A stretch of DNA of 64,000 nucleotides from Annulohypoxylon bovei var. microspora. Its lineage: Eukaryota > Ascomycota > Sordariomycetes > Xylariales > Hypoxylaceae. Position 1 is the first letter of the stretch, and each line of letters begins with the position of its first letter. The DNA is taken from assembly GCA_022836615.1 (NCBI GenBank), contig MU405300.1:93710-157709 (forward strand). The letters are read 5' to 3'. A program made the translations under genes and the position numbers. The notes under the pieces are model-generated. The model was not told where the DNA came from. It saw only the letters and a program-made list of their open reading frames with translations, and made no database searches. Shown one piece after another: positions 46,881 through 58,715 of the stretch.

Positions 46881-47869
46881 TTTATTTTAACGAACTTAAA
46901 TTAATATTTAAAAATTTCGTTTATACTTTTTTAATTACATTATTTTTTAATTAATTAAACGCGTTATATTTTTTTTTTTATTTTATTTTACGAATTCTTA
47001 AAGTTTAATTTAAACATTAATGGTTTTTAATTTTATTATTTATTATTTTAAAAAAAAACTTCACTTTTTAATCGACCTTTTAATCGCGTAATAAATAATA
47101 TATTTTTTAAATAAATAATTATTTTATATATTAAAAATATTTATTAACGTTTTTTTAAATTTATGAAACTTTTAAATCGCGTTTTAAATCGCGTTTTAAG
47201 TCGCATTTTAAGTTACATTTTAAGTCGCGGTTTAAGTCGCGTTTTAAATCACGCATCGCGTTTTTTAATAAAAATATTAATATAATATTAATTATAATAA
47301 ATTAATACACGAATAATTTAAACGTAAAATTATTTAAAATAAATTAAATATAAAGGAATTAACCGATAAATATATTTCGTAAATTTGCCGGCTTTTTTTA
47401 ATTATATAATGGTGGTTTTTATAAAAAGTTTTTTTATAAAAAAAATAATGGTCGTAATATCGGTTTAAATTAATTTTTATACACGTTAAATTAATTAAAA
47501 AAGTTTTAAAAATAATTATAAAGTTTTTATAAAATATAATATATTTAATTTTATTATTTTAAAAAACGTTATATAAATTATAATGGTATCGCGATTAAAA
47601 ACGTTATTAAATTTTTTTAAAAAATTTCGATTTTAAATACGTATTTTAACGTCGGATTTTTTCGCGTAAAAAAATAATCGTGGGTATTATTAATATACGA
47701 ATTTTTTTAAACCCATTTATATTTAAATTATAATTCGAAAAACGTTATATTTTAATTTTATAAATATAATGACACGGATTATAATTATTAAAGCCATGTA
47801 ATTAAAGTAAATATAAGCGGGCGTAACCCGCTCGTTTTTCGAATTATAAATTAAATTCGTTAAAATAAA
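46881..47869. mobile_element. nested TIR element, 989 bp, RIP-mutated
   Basis: The inverted ends TTTATTTTAACGAACTTAA (46881) and TTAAATTCGTTAAAATAAA (47851-47869) match with one C/T difference. Sequence on either side rejoins exactly as in the uninterrupted Gypsy B copy near 62205. ATTTAC on the left and ATTTAT on the right may be the target duplication after C-to-T change. No transposase relic is recognisable, so it is MITE-like or decayed. Confidence 0.7.
47174..47254 (+). repeat. 12-bp tandem array AAGTCGCGTTTT
   Basis: Nearly seven units of AA(A/G)TCGCGTTTT run head to tail inside the nested TIR element. They differ by C/T and G/A only, and are rich in CpG compared with the surroundings. 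Confidence 0.85.
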
Positions 47870-49008
47870 ATTTATTTAATTTATTTTATATTAAAATTTT
47901 CTTTTAAAAAACTTAAAGTTTAATATTTTAAATATTTCGTATTTTTATTTTTTATTAATTTTTATTAAAAATAAAAAATTTATTATTTACTTTAAAATTA
48001 AATTATTTAAAACTTTAATTAATTAATTCACGTTTAAAATTTAATGGATTTTTATATTTAAAAATAAATTAATTTTAAAAATGTTATAATAAAACTTTAT
48101 TAATATTTTAAAAAAATTTATTATTAAATAATTTAAGTTATTATAAAAGTAATTTATTTATTAATTACTTTTATAAACATATATTTAATTATTTATTATT
48201 TAATTTATTAATTATTTTTTTTATTAATTTATTCGCTTTAATAATTTTATATTAATAAAAAATTTTCGTAAATTTATTATATAACGAAAGCTTAATGCTT
48301 TATTAACGATTAAATAATAATATAATTAAATTTTTTTTAAAAGATTTTAAATTTATAAATATAAATTTATTAATTAAAAATTATTTTTAAAATAAATTTC
48401 ATTTTTATTTTTATAAAAAAAAACCTTATATTTAAATACGGTTAAATAACGTACGTGAAATTTAAATAAAATAATATTTTTAATTAATTATTTTAAAAAT
48501 AATTCACGAAAAATTATAATTTCATTTAAATAAATTAATTAAAAAATTTTATTTAACCGTTAAATTATAAATATTTTATTATTAATTTATAAAGATTTAT
48601 TTTAATAAATTTAATTAATTTATTTAAAAAAACGGTTATAAATTAAAAATTTTTATTAAATATAATTATTTTAAAAATTTTATAAATATATTAAATGTAT
48701 TTATAATATAAGTTTATAAATTATATAACGGTATAAATTTTATATATAAATAATAAAAAAGGTTTTTTATTTAATTAATTAATAATTATTAAAATTAAAT
48801 TAAACTTTTTACGATTAAAAAATATAAATTTAAAATTTATCGAAATATATTATTATATTTATTTATTAATAAAAAATAATTGAAATAAGTTTATTAATTT
48901 AATTTTAAAGTTTTAATTTTTTTAATATTATTTATAATAAACATAATAATGGTTTATAAACGTTTTTATATTAAATTATAAATATTTTTTTAATATTATT
49001 ACACGTAT

Positions 49009-50297
49009 GCCCCGAATTTATAAAGGGTTATTATTTCGGGGTTTTTAAATTAAATAATTAATATATTATTAAAAAATATAATAAAAACGAAGGTGGTTCG
49101 AGCGTGATTAATACATGTTTCGTTATATAAAACTTTATATAAATTAAAGTATTTTTTAATTTACTTAAATAAATCATTTTTTATTAAAATAACTTATTAA
49201 TTTTAATTAATTATTACTTTTTTAAAAAAAGATGTAATTTATTATAAAATTATATATTAAAATTATTTTTATTTTAAAATTAAATGAAATTAATTACATT
49301 ATTTTACGATCGTTAATGGTTGAAATATTTGCGGTTAAATATGGCTTTTAATTTAACGAAAAAAATAAAATAATATATTATTAATAATATATTACGGAAA
49401 ATTAAATAATCTAAGCGTGAAAAATCATTTAATTTTTAATAAAATTTTAATTTATTATTATTATTAATATATTATAAATAAAAGGGTGGTTTAAGTGTTA
49501 AAGTTATTTAATTATCGAAAATTTAAAATATTTATTAATATATTAATTTTTACCTTTCTTTTAAAAAAAATTAAATGATTTAAACGAATCGATTTTTAAA
49601 TTTAAAACATTTTTATAACGATTAAAATTAAGGTTTAAATAATATAATAAAATTCATTTAAAAGCCTTTAAATTATTAAATCGAATAAACTTGGTTATAA
49701 TATTATAAAACGTTTTATTATTAAAATATAAATACGTAAACTTTGGTTAATTAAATAATTAATTAAATAATTAATTAAATAATTAATTAAAATGAAAAAT
49801 TAATAATATAAATATTTTAAAATTTAATTTATAAAAAGTTTAATAAAGTTTTAATATTAAAAAATTAAAAAAAAAACTTCGGACTTAACTTTTAAAATTA
49901 ATGATTAATTTTATTAATGCGAATAATATATTAATGTATTTAATTAAATCGTAAAAAAAAAATTTATAATGTTAAAACCGGATTAAAATGCTTAAATAAT
50001 CCTTTTTTAATGTTAATAACCTTATAATTATTTAAAATTATTTTAAATTAATTTAAACTTAATTAAAACGAAATAATAAAAGCAAGCGGTAACGGGGCAG
50101 GTTTATAAAAAGCGCGGAACGCCCCGAGTAAACCCGTCCCGTTTACCGCGAACGAAATAATTTTATAAAAAAAAGGTAATAAAATAAAAGATCGAGGAAT
50201 CGAACCTTAATTAAACCAAGGTTAAACCCCGGTTAAACCTTAAGATTTTAAAATTTAAAGGTATTATGTCCGCGGAACGCGGGGACTTCGCGTTTTA
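49009..50297. mobile_element. unclassified 1.29-kb insertion in Gypsy B
   Basis: The host sequence breaks after ATTACACGTA and resumes at TTTTATTTCGATTTAAAT, matching the uninterrupted copies at 51280 and 63340. The insert starts TGCCCCGAA and ends CTTCGCG. It has no obvious TIRs, LTRs or target duplication. It contains GC-rich patches, a long hairpin (50087-50148) and, on the minus strand at 50196-50206, GGTTCGATTCC, a perfect pol III B-box word. A tRNA-derived SINE is possible but no A box was seen. Confidence 0.55.
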
Positions 50298-50470
50298 TTT
50301 CGATTTAAATATATTTAATTTAAAAAATAATAAAATTTATTATATAATTTAATATAAAATTCCTTATTATTTAAAATTATTAATTTTTTTTTTAAAAATA
50401 ATAATTCATTTCGTAAAATATACCCGTTTTTTTTTTTTAATTTATTCGTGTTACGTTTTTAATTTAATAA

Positions 50471-50758
50471 TATCACGGCGAATAAATTTTAAATCGAAAT
50501 AAAACTTATACAACGACGGGACCACGTATTTTATTAACGAAAATATTTAAAATAAAAAATTAAAAAAAAAAAAACCACGAAATAATTTCCTTTAAAAAAT
50601 CCTTATATATTAACCCTACGGCCGGGACATTAATTAACCGTTTCGTTAATATATTTATTTCTTTTAAAAAGTTTTTATATATTAATTTTACGGCCGGGAC
50701 ATTAATTAACCGTTCCGTTAATATACTTTAAAAGTAACGGCAATTAAACGTTATTATA
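50471..50758 (-). repeat. 3' LTR of nested Gypsy B
   Basis: This is a 288-bp LTR that contains a direct internal duplication of about 70 bp, with two copies of the segment TACGGCCGGGACATTAATTA. The LTR at 55733 has the same duplication. The LTRs at 46381 and 61721 do not. Confidence 0.8.
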
Positions 50759-53700
50759 TAACCTTTTTTTTAAAAAAAAAATTTAATTTATAAGAAAAAT
50801 AAATTATTTATTAATACGTTTATAATTTATTTTTTTAATTTTTTTTTTTTTACGATAAATAAATCGTTTTTATTTATTATTTTTAATATTTTATTTTCCG
50901 TAACGGCTTTAATTTATTATTAAAGTTTAATTAAAAGGCCGGCGGTTTTAAAATATAAGTTATAAAAATCTTTTATTTTAATTAATATATTAAAGAAGTT
51001 TTTAAAAAAGTATTACGTTAAATTAAAATTATAATTTATTTAATTTACTTTATATTAAAATTTTCTTTTAAAAAGTTTAAAGTTTAATATTTTAAATATT
51101 TTATACTTTTATTCCCCGTCGATTTCCATTAAAAACAAGGGATTTATTACTTATTTTAAAATTAAATTATTTAAAGTTTTAACTTTTTTAACATTATTTA
51201 TAATAAGCGTAATAATAATTTATAAACGTTTTTATATTAAATTATAAATACTTTTTTAACATTATTACACGTATTTTATTTTAATTTAAATGTGTTTAAT
51301 TTAAAAAACGATAAAACTCATTACATAATTTAATATAAAGCTTTTTATTATTTAAAATTATTAATTTTTCTTTTAAAAATAATAATTTATTTCGTAAAAT
51401 ATACCCATTTTTTCTTTTTTTAATTTATTTACGTTACGCTTTTAATTTAATAACATTTTAATTAATTATTAAAATAACATCGATTAATTTAATATTTTAA
51501 AATAATTTTTTTTTAAAAACTTTTATTACGATTAAAATATATTAAAAGTTAAAGGATAATAAGTTTATTAAAGATTTATTTTATTATAAAATATTAAAAA
51601 AAGTAATAAAATAATAAACCGATTATATTTTTTAATTATTTTTTAAATAATTAAATTAACCGCCTTTTAAAACAAAACGTTAATTATTATATTTTTTTTT
51701 TAAATAATAATATAATTTATAATTAAATCGAAATAAATGTTTATTTTAATTAATTTAATAAAAATTTAACATCCTTTTAATAATAAAATATTATAACATT
51801 TAATGGTTTATAAATATATCGAATTTATTATTTAATAAAATAAACATATATTTTTAAAATTTCATTATTATTATAATAATAAAAAGTTCTTTATTATAAA
51901 TAAAATAATTATATTTTAAAAGGATCATTATTTTAAAAAAAAAACCATTAAATATTAATTTTTTAACTCGTTTAATTATAAAAAAACTTCGAAAATTACC
52001 CCGTTAAAAGCGTTAATTTTTAATTTAATTTTTCGATTTTTATAAAAGTGCTTTAAAATTAAAGAAGTGGTTAAAATTATTTTCAACGTTTTAAACGCTT
52101 TAATGTATTTATTAATTTAAATTTAATATAAAACAATGGTAAAAAAATGTAAAAGCTTTATAATTTAATTATATTTTAATATAAATTACCGATAAAAATT
52201 ATAAAAACTTAAAAACAATTAAAGTTTTTAAATTTAAGAAAATATTTCTTAATTTTAAACCGCTTTAATTTTATTTTAATTAACGGCCACGCCGAAAATA
52301 AAAATAATAAACTTTAAAAACTTAATTTTTATAATTAAAAACTTGCTTTTTCGAATATTAACTTATAAATTAATAAAACGTAAACGTTTTAACATTTATT
52401 ACATGTAATATTTATAAAAAAATAAATTTTTTAAATAAATTAAAATATCATTTATATATATTATATAAAAGTTATTAAAAAATAAAAAAAAAGCTTAATT
52501 AATATACTTTTAAAATATATTAAACTTATTATTTAACTTAAAAAAATATATAATATTTATATAATTTAAAATAAATTTAAAAAATAATAAAGTTTTTTAA
52601 AATAAAATTCATTTTAATATAATAAAAAGCTTAATAAATATTAAACTTTATAAAAATTTTAACCTTAAAAATCTTTTTTAATGTTTTATTAATTAAAAAG
52701 AAAAAATAATAATCTTTTTTAATATAAACGTTTAATTTTTAATAATTAATATAAAATCTTAAATTACCTTTTAATTTTTTTATAAAAAAAACAAAAGATT
52801 TATATTTAACCACATTAAATACGATCCACTTTTTACGTAAATAATTTAATAAATATTTTTTTAAAACTTATAAATATTTTATATTTATATTATAAAAAAA
52901 ATATAATTTAATAAAGTTAATATTTTTTTTTAAATTTATTTTATAATCGAAAAGTTAATAAAATGGTAATAAATTATTATTTTTTTTTAAAAATATTTTA
53001 ATTAAATCATGTAAATAAAAAAAAAACCTTTTTATAATTTATTTTTAAATAAAATTATTTTTTTATTATAATTTTTTTTTAAAAGTTAAATCAAGTTTTT
53101 AATATAATAAAATAAAAACGTTTAATAACCCGTAAATTACGTTAAAACTTCGTTAAAAACGTAATATTTTTTTAATAAACGTTAAGCTTAAAATTAAATA
53201 AACATTTATAATAAATAATGGTATAAAATACATTAAAAGTTTAATAAAAAATTAAGAAAAAAAAAACGAAATAATAATAAAAAATTATTAATTTATTTTA
53301 ACCATGAAGTTTATTATGGAATATATAAATGTTATAATAATTTACTTTTTTTTTGAAGCATAAAATTAAAAATAATCATAGCGTTTCATATCTTTTTATA
53401 TAATTTTATTTATATTTTTTTAAAAGGTAAAAAATTTTAACGTAATATTAAAAACGTAATAATAATAAAGAAATAATAATTCGGGGAAAATTAATCGTTA
53501 ACGTTAATTATTTAATATAATGTTATGTTTTATTAAAAATTTAAGTTTTAATATTACTTAAAATTAAAAATGGTTTTTTAAGTTTATTAAAAAAATAAAT
53601 ATATTATAAAAACTTTTATTTTACATTTACATGTTAATATAAATTATTTTATTAATTTAATTAATGGCTTGTTTATTAAAGCTTTTAATTATAATGGATT

Positions 53701-55732
53701 AATTAAATTAAATAATAAAAAAGTTTTATATATTTATTATTAAACGTATGTTTTATTAATTAACGATTATATATACTTATATTTTAATATTTATTAACGT
53801 TTACATCGTTATTACCACGCTTACACTTTGTAAATAAATTAATATATTAATTATAAATTATGATTTTTTTATTATAAGGTTAAAAAAATTAAAATTAATA
53901 AAAATAAATGTTAATGAATAAATATATAAAGGAAAATTTAAATTAAAAGTTTTATTTAAACGTTATTTTCCTTTGATTTTAAATTAATATTATTTTTATT
54001 ATATTTCGTTGTTTTTTTTTTTAAAATGATGGTTATTATTTTAACTTTTACATTACGTGTTAAATAATTATTAAAAAAGTGGCCTTTTTGCTTATAAAAA
54101 TAATAAATTAAATTAATGTTAAACGTTATAAAAGCGTTACGTTAATAAGGAATTAAAAAAGTTTAAAAAGGTTTTTTTATACGTGTTTAAATTATAATTT
54201 TTATTATTAAATAAAAAATGTTAAAATTAATGGGAATTATTTTTATAATATTAAAAGTAACCTTAATTTTAAATTAAAGTTAAAAAATTATAAAATTAAT
54301 TTTCTTTTAAATGGTTTTAATATATTATTAAATTAATGTTAAATAAAAGTCTTTAAACTTAATAAATTTTATTTTTTTATTTAAATAATAATAAAATGCT
54401 TAAGTATAAAAATTAACGGTTAATTAATGGTTTAATCTTTTTTTCCACTTAAATATTAAAATTTTTTTTTTATTTATTAACGATATAAAAAGTATGTAAA
54501 ATTTAAAAAATTATTTATTTAATTATATATTAAGCTTATAAAAGTCATTTTTAATTTAAACCTTAACGTTAAAATTATTATATAATAACTTTAATAAGTT
54601 ATATATTTATTTAATTTTAATATATTAATTAATATTATTTTTAATAAAGAAAAATTAAAAAATTAATTTAATTTTATTTTTAATAAATGAATAAAATTAT
54701 GTAAATTAAATATATTTTTAAGGAATTTTTATTAATTAATTTAAAGTTTATTCCTTGTGTTTATTTTTTATTTTTCGAACGTAAAATTTAAATTATTTAA
54801 TAAAGGATGCGGGTTTTTAATATGAATTTTTAATAAAAATAAAAATAAAATTATTAATTATATTTTAAAAGTGCGTTAAAAGTTATTTAACTTTTTAAGT
54901 TTATTATTTTATTTTATTAAAGGGACGACTAAGTTTTAAAACATATAAGTTAAAGTGAAAAAATAAAAGATGCGAAAAAGAACGGGGGAAATAAAAAAAG
55001 AAAAAAAAATAAAGGGAATAAAAAGAAAAAAAACGATTTACGATTAATTTTTTAACGTTATTAATTTATTTAAAATAATGGATAATATAATTTAAAATGG
55101 ATTTACTTTTATTATATTAAACCTTAAAAACGAAGTAATAAAGTTTTATTATAAATTTAATTAAAAAATATATTTACTTTAATTAAAAAATTTATTAATA
55201 AACGGAGTTTTTTTTTTTTTTTTTTAAAGGGAAAAACAAGTTTTTAATTCCGTTATTAAATAATTAATTAAATGGTTCTTTAAATTATTAAAAGTTTTAA
55301 TGTTTTTTTTAAAATTAAAAATTTATTTTTAATTATAAATAAAAATTTATTAATTTAAAATTATGTAATTAAAAAAATAAAAGCAGGTTTTAATTAATTA
55401 ATTTAATTAACGGATAATTTAATATTTTTATTAAAACTTTTATTTAATAATTTAAATGTTATTATTAATTAATAATGAAATAAATGATATTAAAAGGTAT
55501 TTTATTATAAATAAAAATAAAGTTTTATAACTATTAATATAAAAGATTTCGTTTAAAAAAATAAAAGCTTTTAAAAATTAAATACGAATTAAAAATAAAG
55601 TTTTAAACGTATCGTAATTTAAAAGGAATTAAATTAATACATAAACGTTTATATATTTAAGAAAAAAAAAATCTTAAAAATAAACCTTTAAATTAAAAAA
55701 ATAAAACGAATGAATAATTTTAAATATTATAT

Positions 55733-56012
55733 TATAACGAATAAGTTTTAAATTAAAATAAAGTTTATGCGATGGTAAAACCACGTATTTTATTAATGAA
55801 AATATTTAAAATAAAAAATTAAAAAAAAAAGCCATGAAATAATTTCCTTTAAAAGGTTTTTATATATTAACTTTACGGTTAAAATATTAATTAACCGTTT
55901 TATTAATATATTTTTTTTAAAAAGGTTTTTTTATATTAATTTTACGGCCGGGACATTAATTAACCGCTTTATTAATATATTTTAAAAGTAACGGTAATTA
56001 AACGCCGTTATA
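55733..56012 (-). repeat. 5' LTR of nested Gypsy B
   Basis: A 280-bp LTR with the same internal duplication as the partner at 50471. It ends CCGTTATA (CA mutated to TA) directly before the AATAA target duplication. Confidence 0.8.
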
Positions 56013-58403
56013 AATAACATTTTAATTAACCGTTAAAATAACGTCGATTAATTTAATATTTTAAAATAATTCTTTTTTAAAAATTTTTATCGCGGTTAAA
56101 ATATATTAAAAGTTAAAAAATAATAAATTCATTAAAAACTTATTAATTAAAAATTATAAAAGATTTATTTTATTATAAAACATTAAAAACAATAATAAAA
56201 TAATAAATTAATTATATTTTTTAATTACTTTTTAAATAATTAAATTAACCGCTTTTTAAAATAAAACATTAATTATTATATTTTCCTTTTTTAAATAATA
56301 ATATAATTTATAATTAAATCGAAATAAATGTTTATTTTAATCGGTTTAATAAAAATTTAACGTTTTTTTAATAATGAAATATTATAACGTTTAATGGTTT
56401 ATAAATATATCGAATTTATTATTTAATAAAATAAATATATGTTTTTAAAGTTTTATTATCGTTATAATAATAAAAAGCTTTTTATTATAAATAAAATAAT
56501 TACATTTTAAAAAAATTATTATTTTTAAAAAAAAATCATTAAATGTTAATTCTTTAATTTATTTAATTATGAAAAAACTTTAAAAATTACTTTATTAAAA
56601 GTATTAATTTTTAATTTAATTTTTCGACTTTTATAAAAATATTTAAAAATTAAAAAAATGGTTAAAATTATTTTTAATGTTTCGAATGTTTTAATGTATT
56701 TATTAATTTAAATTTAATGTAAAATAATAATAAAAAAATATAAAGATTTTATAATTTAATTATATTTTAATATAAATTATTAATAAAAATTATAAAAACT
56801 TAAAAACGATTAAAATTCTCGAACTTAAATAAGTATTTTTTAATTTTAAATTACTTTAATTTTATTTTAATTAACGGTTATATCGAAAATAAAAATAATA
56901 AACCTTAAAAACTTAATTTTTATAATCGAAAACTCGTTTTTTTAAATATTAATTTATAAGTTAATAAAACGTAAACACTTTAATATTTATTATATATAAT
57001 ATTTATGGAAAAATAAATCTTTTAAATAAATTAAAATATTATTTATATACGTTATATAAAAATCGTTAAAAAACAAAAAAAAGCTTAATTAATATATTTT
57101 TAAAACGTATTAAGTTTATTATTTAATTTAAAAAAAAATATGCGATATTTATACGATTTAAAATAAGTTTAAAAAATAATGAAATCTTTTAAAACGAGAT
57201 TTATTTTAATGTGGTAAAAAGTTTAATAAATGTTAAATTTTATAAAAACTTTAACCTTAAAAATCCTTTTTAATGTTTTATTAATTAAAAGGAAAAAGTA
57301 ATGATTTTTTTTAATATAAACGTTTAATTTTTAATAATTAATATAAAACTTTAAATTATTTTTTAATTTCTTTATAAAAAGAATAAAAGATTTATATTTA
57401 ACCGCATTAAATACGATTTATTTTTTATATAAATAATTTAATAAATATTTTTTTAAAACGCGTAAATGTTTTATACTTATATTATAAAAGAAATATAATT
57501 TAATAAAATTAATACCTTTTTTTAAATTTATTTTATAATTAAAAAGTTAATGAAATAATAACGAATTGTTATTTTTCTTCGAAAATATTTTAATTAAATT
57601 ATATAAGTAAAAGAAAAGTTTTTTCATGATTTATTTTTAAATAAAATCGTTTTTTTATTATAGCTTTTTTTCGAAAATTAAATTAAGTTTTTAATATAAT
57701 AAAATAAAAGCGTTTAATAACTTGTAAATTATATTAAAGCTTTATTAAAAACGTAATATCTTTTTAATAAACGTTAAGCTTAAAATTAAATAAATATTTA
57801 TAATAGGTAATAATGTGGAATATATTAAAGGTTTAATAAAAAGTTAAAAAAAAAAAAAATAATAACGAAAAATTATTAATTCATTTTAATTATAAAGTTT
57901 ATCGTGAAATATATAAACGTTATAATAATTTATTTTTCTTTTAAAACATAAAATTAAAAGTAATTATAACGTTTTATATTTTTTTATATAATTTTATTTA
58001 CGTTTTTTTAAAAAATAAAAAGTTTTAATATAATATTAAAAGTATAATAATAACGGGGAAATAATAATTTAAAGAAAATTAATTATTAATATTAATTATT
58101 TAATATAATATTATATTCCGTTAAAAATTTAAGCTTTAATATTATTTAAAATTAAAAATAATCTTTTAAATTTATTAAAAAAATAAATACATTATAAAAA
58201 TTTTTATTTTACATTTAAATGTTAATATGGATTATTTTATTAATTTAATTAATAATTTATCCGTTAAAGCTTTTTATTATAATGAATTAATTAAATTAAA
58301 TAATAAAGAAATCTTATATATTTATTATTAAACATACGTTTTATTAATTAACGATTATATACGTTTATATTTTAATATTTATTAACGTTTATATTATTAT
58401 TAT
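56013..58403 (-). mobile_element. Gypsy B host element, right part (RT region)
   Basis: Continues the host element: it starts AATAACATTTTAATT, which completes the word broken at 50470, and runs parallel to 51435-53815 of the nested copy. It carries a second reverse transcriptase relic, with YINNIL at about 57032-57049. It stops at about 58403, where a Gypsy A LTR starts. Confidence 0.8.
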
Positions 58404-58715
58404 TATAACGGTTTTTATAAATAATGGTAAACTTGTGTTATATAAGGTTAAAAATGAGGTTATTTTCATTAATAAAAAAGAAAAAAAATAATAATAACCT
58501 TTTATTTTTAAAGTTACGATATTTATATTTAAAAATGTAAATTAAATTAATTAACGTGGAAATCCCTTTTATACGTGTTTTAATAACTTTTATAATTTAT
58601 TTAAAGTTATTAATAATTTTATTATAAAAATTTACGTTTATTACGTTTATAATTATAATGTAAATTCACGTTAATTTTTACTTTAATTAATTTTTTAAGT
58701 TTTTAATTTATAATA
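58404..58715 (-). repeat. LTR of minus-strand Gypsy A
   Basis: Reverse complement starts TATTATAAATTAAAAAC and matches 39100-39411 and 44414-44725 over its length, with C/T and G/A differences. The inner (58404) edge is placed from the shared length and the break in Gypsy B, to within a few bases. Confidence 0.75.

Larger units (their letters stand above)
46381..50470 (-). mobile_element. Gypsy B host element, left (3') part
   Basis: Begins with an LTR at 46381-46597 (TATCACGG..., TG mutated to TA). After it, on the minus strand, comes a degraded integrase; about 48480-48850 reads like the C-terminal integrase core (FNG followed by I-K-F-FN and a downstream NIRFFFIK). It is broken by a TIR element (46881-47869) and by an insertion (49009-50297). 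It ends at AATTTAATAA, where the nested Gypsy B enters. Its continuation is at 56018-58403. Confidence 0.75.
50471..56012 (-). mobile_element. Gypsy B, near-complete nested copy
   Basis: A 5.5-kb element between LTRs at 50471-50758 (3') and 55733-56012 (5'), with a 5-bp target duplication AATAA at 50466-50470 and 56013-56017. On the minus strand, gag holds a decayed CCHC zinc knuckle at 54064-54105 (cysteine codons now TAT, spacing C-2-C-4-H-4-C kept). The reverse transcriptase has YINDIL at about 52441-52458. An RNase H end lies at about 51650-51850. Most of integrase is missing between 50759 and 51440, so it would not be autonomous even before mutation. Confidence 0.82.

Noticed and set aside
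50190..50290. tRNA gene on the minus strand around the GGTTCGATTCC word
   Set aside because: No acceptor stem, D arm or A box could be paired; only the B-box word and a possible T stem are present.
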